A DNA stretch of 64,000 nt from Narthecium ossifragum. Its lineage: Eukaryota; Streptophyta; Magnoliopsida; Dioscoreales; Nartheciaceae. The first letter of the stretch is position 1; every line of letters begins with the position of its first letter. Below, piece after piece: positions 49,101 to 58,997 of this stretch. Position numbers and translations under genes: made by a program. The stretch covers positions 6,155,115 to 6,219,114 of the forward strand of contig OY986972.1 in the NCBI GenBank assembly GCA_963920575.1, given 5' to 3'. A model generated the notes under the pieces. The model ran no database searches. It was not told the DNA's origin and saw only the letters and a program-made list of their open reading frames with translations.

Positions 49101-52040
49101 TGAATTATTAGTTGTATTCAACTGGTTCAACCATAAAGTGCAATTGTTTGCAACAGAAAATGCAAAGAATTTTCTGTGATTACCTTTTTCGAGTTGATGA
49201 ACTTACCTCTTACTAGGCACAGCTGGAGAATATATATACGTAGATTACATGCGACTCATTCTCACTAGTCGGAGCTATATTAAAATCGTCCTCCTAATGT
49301 GCTAAAATAGTTGGTGGATGAGGAAGTTAAGAACCACTAGGTGAATTAGGTCTTCACATGTTGGTCGTGCGAATCAAAGTTTTGGTTACCGACTTGATGC
49401 GTGTTATGGTGTGAATGTGATTCCTCTATCTTTCCTCTATGCATGGGACTTGCTGAGTCCTAATGTGTTTATGCGCAAGGAAAATAGAAGCATTATATTG
49501 TTGAAGTTTTCAGTGCATTGAAATCTACTCTAAAGCTTTCCTCCAAGGCCTTATGACATTTTTACATGTATATTGTCTTGTTGCGCTTTGTTATCCTTGC
49601 ATTGACATTATTTACTTTCAATGTCCATATATCCTGACTGAAGTTGTATACTCTTTTGCTAGAACCATAATTATGCTGTAGACCCCGCTTCACTTCCTGC
49701 TGGTGTTGAAGTAACACACATCAATCTGAATGACAATAGCTGCGCTGGACTGGCATGCCCAGAGTTGAAGCTCATGTCTCTTCAGTACCACCCAGAGTCA
49801 TCTCCTGGGCCCCATGACTCAGATCCTGGTAAATACCCCCAACACCTGATTGTGTGAGTGCTTATTTTGCTATTTTCAGGAAATACAAGATAGCGAAGGC
49901 GAGAATTCTCTACAAACCAAAAGAATGTTAGGATTGATGATATATGCCTTCTGTGACTTGAGTACTGATTGCAGTATTTGTCTAATGAATAGCTTCTACA
50001 GGATCCAATATATCCCATTTTATGATGATTTCTGTACTTCTAACGAACTTTGTTAAGCTAAGAGAGATGGTAAATAAAGCTTAAATTTGCACCTACGTGA
50101 TCTGTCTGAGAAGCTGGGCAAGAAAGAAATAGGCAAGTTGACTAATTAGGGAGTGAACGGCTTAACAGAGTGATTCTTAAACCAAGAAATTTTGGCTGAA
50201 GAGCATTCGAAAATCTATCAGGTATAGTTAGGAGGAAAAGATTGGTTATTATGCTTACCAGACCCTGGCTAATGAGATTTGGTTCTACTTTTGGACACAA
50301 CTTTCCTCCCAGTTAGTTTTTTGTATTCTGTTTAACCTCATATTTTTTTACATGCACTTTCATTCGAAAGATAGATTAGAAAAGTAAATCCTTTTAAGAG
50401 ATTTCAAGCTTTTCAGTACTTTCCTGCTAAACAACACCATGAACTATGTAATGTGCCTTGTTGATTATGAATGCTGTGCTACTTTAGAGAGCTTAAATCT
50501 AGACTTGGAACAATTATGGTCGATGAGCTTGCTGCATTCTTTGCAAAACATCTTGTTTCATGAATGAACTAACCCCCCTCAATATGGAGCACAAAGAAGT
50601 AATTATTAAGGTGAGGAGTTTAACTATCAGGGCAATGAACCACTACGATTATTTACCATGTCAAGAAGGGTCTTAGTTCTGTATTTTGTTAGGGTACATG
50701 CAAAGTATAATGTATTAGTGTTTTATAATTTTGATAATTGGTTGTGTTTTCTGGCGAGCATCGCATAAAACTTTGAAGGGTGCTAGACTGCAAATAAGGA
50801 CTGCATCATGAAGCTAGAATCTTTAATCAGATCAGATTGATTTTTTTTTATTGCAATTGTGAAACTTGGCAATGCAACTTATTGATTCTGAATGATGATA
50901 CAATGCAATAATATATGATGTGAACAGCTAGAGCAATAATATATGATGTGAACTGCTTGTAGGATGTGGTTATCAGCTGAAATTTTAGAATGCATGGTAA
51001 CTTTTGGAAATATCTCATAACTGTAAGTCCTTCAGATCCAGAAGGAAAAATTAATGGTGAAAAGATAAATTATGGGTGCTTGTGATCTTTCAGGACTTCT
51101 TTCCACATTTTAATACTTTAATTCACACATTGTGATCTTTCAGGACGTCTTTCCACAGATTAATACTTTAATTCACACATTAAGATTTCCTGCACTCGAG
51201 ACTTAAATTGGCCTCTAAAGGCGTGGATCTTGTATGAGTATCAGATGTTAGTATGTGTGCTAAGCTGTTCAGCCTCTTCCTTATAGGAGAATATAGAGGC
51301 CAAAGCATTAGTTCCTAAGAAATGACAAAATATATTGATAAATATGTGTTGTGTGGGTTTACCCTGCATTCTCAGAGAGCCCATTTAGTCCTTCCTCGAA
51401 GCTTGAATCGCAATGGAAGTGATTATATGAAAGTTAGCTGTTCATTTAGCATATCACTTGTCAGCTTGTGTGATGGGGGGAAAAAGTTGCTCTGTTTCTT
51501 GGTATATGTACAATCATTTTGGATTTGCCGCAATTCTTTGGTGTGTTACTGACCAGTGACTATGGTAACCTGCCTACAATTGTAGAATGCAATAGCCTTT
51601 TTGTTTGCATTGTAGGATGAACTTATGAAGTCACTAGGTGGGTGGCAAGGGTAGCCACCACCCCCGCTACTCTTCTCTGTCTTTCCTAACCACCCGGTAA
51701 CCACCACCCCCTATTACTCCCTTCCACGTGGCTTCATGTCGATCGTCTGATATATCCGGCCATAAATTGGATCGGCCAGCCGTCTGATAGTTAGCACTGG
51801 ATCTTATATAATAGATTCAATTTCTTTCTTTAGCTGCTTCATTATTAGAGTTGCTGGTGCATTAAGTGTTAAATATTGGATCTCCACTCAAGGTTTCAAA
51901 AACTTTCATCAATTTCTCAAAGTTGGACTTTTGATATGGTTTATTGTTGGCTAACTAGTGACACTAACAATCTTTTCCTTTGTGCTTCAGTTTTTCACGA
52001 ATTTATGCACCTCATGAAGCAAGGCAGAGAACTCCGGTAA
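46185..52040 (+). CDS. CARA: Carbamoyl-phosphate synthase small chain, plastid, 11 exons
   Basis: Exons: 46185-46343, 46616-46679, 47154-47286, 47639-47727, 47824-47884, 48005-48072, 48192-48320, 48540-48649, 48728-49075, 49663-49828, 51991-52040; 1377 nt, 458 aa, all phases closing with GT-AG introns. The protein is the glutamine amidotransferase subunit that hydrolyses glutamine and channels ammonia to the large subunit CARB, giving carbamoyl phosphate for arginine and pyrimidine synthesis in plastids. Residues 1 to about 65 are a Ser-rich transit peptide. The N-terminal small-chain domain follows ([34 protein letters not shown]). The class I GATase domain spans about 272-445, with FSNGPGDP, the nucleophile Cys346 in [16 protein letters not shown], and His430/Glu432 in QYHPE. 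The C-terminus HEFMHLMKQ matches the family. It is slightly longer than the 430-aa Arabidopsis protein because of the leader. No defect was seen. Confidence 0.97.
51081..51180. repeat. Tandem duplication, 50-bp unit x2
   Basis: 51081-51130 and 51131-51180 both begin 'tgtgatctttcaggac' and end 'aattcacacat', with three or so differences. Confidence 0.9.
51634..51815 (-). mobile_element. Short non-autonomous Helitron, 182 bp
   Basis: On the minus strand it starts TCTATTATATAAGATCC after an A and ends with a hairpin (GGTGGC...GCCACC, 51659-51641) followed by CTAG (51637-51634) and then T. The TC start, subterminal hairpin, CTAG end and insertion between A and T without target duplication are all Helitron rules. 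No coding sequence. Confidence 0.83.
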
Positions 52041-52137
52041 ACAAATGTGGGATAGCTTTGCTGCCTGACCCGGAGTTGTGATACTGACTGGAAACCGACT
52101 GTCTTGAGGATCCTTTGGTGTTTAGGTGCTCCAAACC

Positions 52138-52143
52138 AATAAA
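52138..52143 (+). terminator. CARA polyadenylation signal candidate
   Basis: AATAAA 98 bp after the CARA stop; another AATAAA occurs near 52266. Plant poly(A) signals are loose, so this is only a candidate. Confidence 0.5.
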
Positions 52144-52670
52144 AAGCATGTCAAAAGGAGATAAGCCTACAAGATGCACACACTTGTTTAACTATTTACC
52201 TATTTCCTTATGCTGGGAAAGCTTGTGGGGAAAAAAAGCTTGTCATTTGAGATAATTTGCGGCTAAATAAAATTCTTTATAAAATCCGAAAAAAATTTGA
52301 TATCATGTTTGCATATTATACTTTCATTACTTTCTTTACTTTCATTGCAATCCTACAGTAGAACAATTTATTCTTCAGGCTTTCACCTTCCAGTGTAATT
52401 GGCTTCCCTTATTTAGTTGGGGAAGGCCAGTAATTGTGGCATCCAATTATGGTAGCTTTTGATTATTAGAGTACCAGTGTGGGCCTGTGCCACCTAGCAC
52501 GTTCTTGTTTACCCATTTAGTTACAATTCCAGTTATTTCACATTTTTCCAATCTCTACACTTCGGATTTTGAGTTGCATGGATTTGAACCTTAATCTTAA
52601 GGTTAATTCTCTCTCCGCTCCGTCTTGATAATGAACAGCTTCGAGTTCATTTCAAAGGATGTTTTTTTTA

Positions 52671-55600
52671 GGGGTTTTTGGCCAAAGCCCCAAATCTAGG
52701 CCCCTCCTTGTCCAGAGCCCTATGCATCTTGATAAAACCCCCATTTTCACTACTTGTAGATGAAAAACCTCAAAACACCTCAAAATGACACTAATACCCT
52801 TATTTTCTTTTTCTTTTTTTATTCCAACATTTTCTCCCTCCTCTCTCCTCTCTCCTCTGACGAGACATCCCTCACCATCTCCGCCGCCGACCCTTCCCCG
52901 GCGACCACCCCCTTCCCCGGCGATCACCCCTGCGGCCACCGTTCCGACCTCGGATCTGAGCACCGTGACCCCGCCTCTCTTTCCTCGGCGCACTTCCGAT
53001 GAGATCCAACGTCGGCGTCGTCCATTGCAGCGACCCGAGCTCGTCCGCCGTCACTCGTCCTTCCATATCCTCCGAAACCAGCAACCATTAGTCGTCTCTT
53101 CCTTCCCCGACGCCGTTCGATTGCCCTCCTCGCCGGAAACCCCAACCCGAGCTCCTACTCTCAGATCCGGCGCCGTAAGCTCCCAACGCCACCGTCTCCG
53201 ACCTCCAAATCGCCATCCAACCGCCGATCCGGAATCTCCATCGCCTCGCGACCCTTCCGCCGCCGTTTCCCGGCTAGATTCGGCCGTCGTCGCGTCGGCT
53301 TTCCCCTCCCCTGCTCGCTGCCTCCTTCCCCGATGAGCTTGCTCCTTCATCCTGGAGTGGTTCAACCGGGGCAACTGGCTTGATCCGGTTCAGCCCGACC
53401 AAGCGAGCTTAGTTTGATCTGATCCAGATCCCATCAGATCCAACCCATCAGGCTCAATCCCAGCTCAATCTGATCATGCTCAAATCCAGCAATCCAGACT
53501 TGACCAGATTACAGCCAGATTGGGATGGTTTTATCTTTTTAAATTCATTTTCATCTTTGTAAATTCATTTTCATCTTTTTAAATTCATTTTCATCTTTCT
53601 AAATTTATTGTTTTAATCTTTTCAATGTATTTTCATCGTTTTTAAAATCATTTTCATCTTTTTAAATGCGTTTTTATCTTTCCAGCATATTCATCTTTTC
53701 AACTTCATTTTTGTCTTTTTAACTTTATTGTTATCTTTTTAACACCATTTTCATCTTTTTAATGTATTTTCATCTTTCTAAATTCATTTTCCTCTTTTTA
53801 AATACATTTTCATCTTTCTAAAATCATTTTCATTTTTCTAAATTCATTTTCATCTTTCTAAACTCATTTTTATCTTTGACAATTTATTTTCATCTCTCTG
53901 ATAATTTATTTTCATCTCTCTGAAAATAGATCAAAGAGATGAAAATAGATCGGACAGATGAAAATAGATCAACAGAGATGAAAATAGATCCGAGAGATGA
54001 AAATAGATCAGACAGATGAAAATAGATCAATAGAGATGAAAATAGATCAACAGAGATGAAAATAGATCAATAGAGATGAAAATAAATCGGAGAGATGAAT
54101 ATGGATCAATAGATATGAAAATAGATCAAATGAGATGAAAATAGATTGGAGAGATGAAAATAGATCAAATGAGATGAAAATAGATCGGAAAGATGAAAAT
54201 AGATCAAATGAGATGAAAATAGATCGGAGAGATGAAAATAGATCGCAGAGATGAAAATAGATCAACAGAGAGATGAAAATAGATCGGAGAGATGAAAATA
54301 GATCAGAGAGATGAAAATATATCAACAAAGATGAATATAGATTCGAGAGACGAAAATAGATCAACAGAGATGAAAATAGATTAAAAAGATAGAAATGATC
54401 AGAAATATGAAAATGCATTTTTATATTTCCATGATTTTCATCATTTCAACCGTATTTTTGTCTTTTTAAATTCATTTTCATCTTTCTAAATTCATTTTCA
54501 TCTTTTTAAATGTATTTTCATCTTTCCAGCATTTTCATATTTTTACATGCATTTTCATCTTTTTAAATTCATTTTTCATCTTTTTAAATTCATTTTCATC
54601 TTTCTAAATGTATTTTTATCTTTTTAAAGGCATTTTCATCTGTTTAAATTCATTTTCATCTTTTTAGACGCATTTTCATATGTTTAAATGCATTTTCATC
54701 TTCCATGTATTTTCATCCTTTTAACTCTATTTTCATCATTTTAAATGTATTTTCTTTTTTTTACTTTATTTTATCTTTTTAACTCTATTTTCATCATTTT
54801 AAATGTATTTTCTACTTTTTAACTTTATTTTTATCTTCTTAACTGTATTTTCATCTTTCTAAATTTATTTCCATTTTTCTAAATGCATTTTCATCTTTCT
54901 AAATTCATTTTCATCTCTCTAAATGCATTTTCATCTTTCTAAATTCATTTTCATCTTTTTAAATGCATTTTCATCTTTCATGCATTTTTATCTTTTTAAC
55001 TCTTCAAATTACAACTAAATTGTCCGAAATTATCCAATAAGAGTCTCTTCAATCACCTCAACTTTTATTCTGTAATTTTGTTTTATCTTTTTCCATATTT
55101 CCCCTATTTTTCTACCACTTTTTCCCTATTTTGTACCCCATTTTCCCTTTTTTCCTATTTTTTCCCAACATTTCTCTCTCCCCTTCCTCTATCTCCACCC
55201 CCGGCTCGAATCCCACCACTTACCTATCACCCCACCTCTTTCCTCTATCCCGTCTTCCTACAGCCACCTACCTCCACCAGCCACCTCTACAGCCACCTCT
55301 TTGCCGGACAACCACCATCTCCGGAGATGGTCGGAGGAAGCCTTGTAGAGGCGAGGGAGCCTCGAATCCGGGGCTGGGAGGAGCTGGAGGCCGGCGTGGA
55401 GGTGGAGGTGGCGTCGGCGCTGGTAGATCCGGAGGAGACGGAGAAGCTCGGGTGGCGTCCGAGCTCAGGTCGAAGTCGCCGGTGCCGAGGGAGGTCGTCG
55501 TCACGCCTCCCAAGCCGACAACAATCCAGACTTCATCTCTTCAGTCACTTCCAACGTCCGCAGAGACCCCGAGCCTCGCCGACCCCATCCCTAGCTTCCG

Positions 55601-56193
55601 TCCTCGTCGAAAGCCGGCGTCGACCTCCTATCGATCGGATCCCAACACCGCCTCGAGCTCCCCCTCTCACATCATTGATCGGATCTCACCAGCCACCATC
55701 AACGAGCACCACCACCACCAACGATCATTGATGATCGCCGGATCTGTGAGAGGAGGAGCTCGGGTTGGGGTTTCGTCGGAGATGGAGGGCGGCGGAGGGG
55801 GTGGACGGCGCCGTGACGAGGTCGGTGGGGGGTGGGGGTGGAGACGGTTGGAGTCTGGTTGGAGTCCGTCGAGGAGGTCACGGGAGGCTGTCCTCAGGTG
55901 GTTGGAGCGGCGATGGTGACTTCCGCGACGGCGGACGGAGGTTGGGTGGCTACGATGCACGCGCTGGATCACCGGATCTCAACTCCAGCGATCATCTGCC
56001 GCTGCCGTCATCACCACCACCACCATGCCATTTTAGTCCTATTTTAATTACATTTAACTATAGGGGCATTTTAGTCTTTGTTTAATTACATTAGCTAAAT
56101 AAACCTGTTAAATGGGACTCTAACCTTAAAAATACATCAAATGGAGTTTTTAACAAAAATCTTCTCTAAATTGGGGTTATCACCAATTAACCA
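52671..56193. mobile_element. Putative large Mutator-like element with satellite core
   Basis: The ends are diverged inverted repeats (left GGTTTTTGGCCAAAGCCCC, right complement GGTTAATTGGTGATAACCCC). They are bordered by TTTTTTTA (8 bp exact, a ninth base mismatched). Next to each end lies a GC-rich, Pro/Ser/Arg-type low-complexity stretch (52860-53400; 55180-56000) with long but meaningless open frames. The middle is the AT-rich array 53520-55000. No transposase is visible. Ends and family assignment are tentative. Confidence 0.45.
53520..55000. repeat. 1.5-kb array of ATTTTCATC words with inverted central block
   Basis: The outer blocks (53520-53930 and 54415-55000) repeat ATTTTCATCTTTTTAAATTC-like units of about 20 bp. 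The central block (53931-54400) consists of about 23 units ATGAAAATAGATCGGAGAG or ATGAAAATAGATCAACAGAG (19-20 bp). Its core GATGAAAAT is the reverse complement of the outer ATTTTCATC. Alternating 19- and 20-bp units give a 39-bp super-period, which explains a stop-free 123-codon frame on the minus strand with a 13-residue repeat. Confidence 0.88.
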
Positions 56194-56384
56194 TTTTTTT
56201 AAAGCATATTAGCCCATCAAATCTTGTTTAATTGCATATAAGTTTCTAAAAAGCCGTGACAATATCATATTAGGAGTACGATGAATAGCTTTCGTCGCCC
56301 GAATCTGGATCCCCCCATTCGAACCCTCTACAAACTCAATCAAGCGCAAGGATAAGTAGTACCAACGTGTGTATACCTAACGCG

Positions 56385-56982
56385 GGGGTAACCATGTTTG
56401 ATTGGTTTGAAGTGAAGCTGAGTCAAAAAGTCACTCCAATCACTTCGGTTGTTTGGTGATGTTGAAATGAGATTGAAGTCACTTCAAGCCATTTCACCCC
56501 CAAGACAAATTTAGCTTCAACTTTCGGATTTGACTTCCGACGATTTTGGTCCGAAATTATTGAAGTGGCTTGCCGGGAAGTGACAAATAATATTAATAAT
56601 ATCGTACTAAAATAAAATATTAATATTAATAAAAATGGGTTTCACATGTCACGTGTCACATCGTGATTGGTCCAAATAATTCAAAATAGGATTATTTTTA
56701 ATATTTTAATTTGAAAATTATTAATATATTAATATATTATTTTTAATGATTTAATTATTAACATTATTAAAAATAAAAAAATATTAAATTATTAAAACTC
56801 CCTGAAATTGCTCACAGTTGGGGGTGACTATATCTCCACTTCAAGCACCAACCAAACACCAGAACTCAAAAAATCCCAGAAAGTCACTCAAGTGAAGTCA
56901 CTTCTCAAAAAGTCACTCTAGTAAAGTCACTTCCCAAAAAGTCACTCCACTTCAGCTCACTTCTCAGTAATCAAATAACCCC
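56385..56982. mobile_element. MITE-like element with long inverted termini
   Basis: Left end GGGGTAACCATGTTTGATT; right end complement GGGGTTATTTGATTACTG. Both ends continue into matching subterminal words (GAAGTGAGCTGAAG / AAGTGAAGCTGAGTC and AAAAAGTCACTCC), giving imperfect inverted arms of about 60 bp. The middle is AT-rich. No coding sequence; target duplication not resolved. Confidence 0.65.
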
Positions 56983-57214
56983 AAAAGGATAAATAAATTG
57001 CCCCAAGCCACAAGAATCAAAGTTGGTCACGCTTAGCAAAGCAAGTCACAATCCCCATCTGAAGCGGCCCAAATAGGCATAAAAGGTGTCGGCCTGCCCT
57101 CAAAGTATGTATAGAAAAATGTAAACGAAAATGTATTTTATTTCGAGTTTTGAAAATAACTTTATTGAATAAGGTCTCTTTGTAGACATTCTGATGCATA
57201 TCCCGTGGTTAACA

Positions 57215-58221
57215 TTATAAATTGGTGAGTTAATGACTGATGGTAGGTGGGATGTTGAGAAGCTTCTCTCTTTCTTTCACCCTGAGTTAGTGCAACATGT
57301 ACTCCAAGTTGGTGTTAACAGTCGTAGTGGTCTTGATGAGTGTTGTTGGGCTTTTGGGAAGGGTGGTATTATCTCTGCATCCTCTGCCTACCTGTTCATG
57401 TTACGTACTGAGGGAATTATTGGTGAGTTGGATGGGAGTGATGTCTGGAGTAATGTATGGCAGCTTCCGGTAGGGCCGAGGGTGCGGCAGTTTGTGCGGA
57501 AAGCTTTGTTGGGAAAGCTCCCTGTTAGAGAAACATTGTGGAGACTTTGCTTATCTGCTGATAGGGAATGTCCTCACTGTAGATGTGAACCAGAAACAAT
57601 CAATCATGTGCTAATTGAGTGCTCTTTCGCGCGGAGTGTCTTTGGGTTTCTTCTTGCGCAAGATTGGCCGAGTTGGGCTTCGTGGGATGTGGCATAGTTC
57701 GTTGAGATCTTGCGGCGCTCTTCGTCGGATCAACGATGCAGAAGATTGAAGATGTTTGTGGCATACGCCATTTGGCTAGTATGGAAGAATCGGAATGCAT
57801 GCGTCTTCGAGGGCCAAGGAGATTCTGCGATAGTAGTTGCGCGTCGGGCTTTGCGACAGGCAGAGGAGTATGGCAAACAATTCTTGAGGAGGTCTAACAC
57901 TGTAGTAGACATTTGTGCTGCGAAAATGGCAGTTGTGCGGGTGGATGCATCAAAGTCACATGGTTCTGCAACGGTTGGAGCTGTGTGTGAGGGATGTGAT
58001 GGAGTTGTATGGTGGTTAAGAGGTAAGCCGGTTGATGCTTGCTCTATTGTTGTCGCTGAAACCATGGCAGTTCTTTATGGACTGCAATGGGCTTTGGAGC
58101 ATGGAGAGCAGAAGGTGATGGTAGAGTCTGACTCCAAGTGGGTGATAGAAATTCTAAATGGCAACCGGACTTGGCCGTCTGAGATAGAGCATATAATCAA
58201 AGAGATCTGGGCGGTCTCTAT
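57215..58221 (+). pseudogene. LINE ORF2 C-terminal part (zf-RVT and RNase H)
   Basis: One frame runs from 57233 to the insertion point with a single internal TAG (57695-57697). The first part is the zinc-binding reverse-transcriptase region, with LPVGPRVRQFVRKALLGKLP and CPHCRCEPETINHVLIECSF. The second is an RNase H-like domain with VRVDASKSHGSATVGAVCEG, ETMAVLYGLQWALEHG and VMVESDSKWVIEILNG. It is 5' truncated at about 57215 and cut at 58222 by an inverted LTR. Near-intact coding suggests it is young compared with the copy at 7440. Confidence 0.88.
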
Positions 58222-58997
58222 TGTCGCGCCCCGACCCGCAGAGCGCACCCGGGCCGGGACCGCGAGGGGGAAAACCTACAACTACTAGCCTCAACTGGCG
58301 GAAACAGTCGAGACTAAAAGACAGCTAGTGGAAACAGCTGCCAACAAGCACAAGGCGGAAGCGAGCTACTACAACATCTATTAACATTTATTACAACACA
58401 GTAATAAAAGAGTTAACAAAGGTATAGTACAACAAGCTACAAGGGATCAACAGTCCCCAAAAAGAAGCTACACTACCCACCGGGGTCTCAGCGAACGCAC
58501 AAACGAACCCATCCTGACCCTCAGACATGGTCAGGATCCGGCACGCTGCCACGAGACGGCCGACGGGGAAGCACCGGAGGAGAACGGGGACCCGCACCTG
58601 CAAACACACAGTCCAGGTAGGAATGAGCAACAGCTAAGCAGGGTCCTACTCTACCACTCTCGCTAAGAAGGCAAACCCAACGAACCAACCCTGAGGCCAA
58701 GTACTGAGGCTTGCCAAGGACCCCATAAATCCCGTCACTAACTCGAAGGATTCCTGTCCCAAGTACGCCCCTCCGACAACCACTGCTCAGGGTTGGGCAA
58801 CTCCGACAATCCCTGACACAGGGTGGACATGACGCTACTAGTAGGACACCCTTTCCCAAGCGGGATCTCCACACTTTGCGGAACGACCAAGGTTAAGACT
58901 ACCATCTCTCAGTACTCCAAGCCACAGAGCCAACAGGACCCCTAACTCCTGACCCAAGACTAAGCCTAGCCAGGGAGTCCATCGATCCCATCGATGT
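58222..58997 (-). mobile_element. Reverse-oriented Ty3-type LTR fragment
   Basis: Begins TGTCGCGCCCCGACCCGCAG, the reverse complement of the 3' end of the LTR at 58998-61214. It follows that LTR backwards to about its 60490 position (shared 'agatggtagtcttaac'), with moderate divergence. It is cut by the younger element at 58998. Confidence 0.85.

Larger units (their letters stand above)
49829..51990. other. CARA intron 10 (2.2 kb)
   Basis: The only long intron of CARA, before the 50-nt last exon. Holds a 50-bp tandem duplication (51081-51180) and a 182-bp Helitron (51634-51815). No gene. Confidence 0.85.

Noticed and set aside
52785..53336. 183-codon Pro/Ser/Arg-rich frame as a gene
   Set aside because: Low-complexity GC-rich DNA with long frames on both strands and no recognisable domain, inside a probable transposon.
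53931..54400. Regularly spaced repeats suggestive of a CRISPR array
   Set aside because: Units of 19-20 bp are contiguous with no unique spacers, in a eukaryotic genome; it is a tandem satellite.
55078..55919. 217- and 262-codon overlapping frames as genes
   Set aside because: They overlap in different frames, are compositional (Pro/Ser/Arg/Gly), lack domains, and lie in the same putative element.
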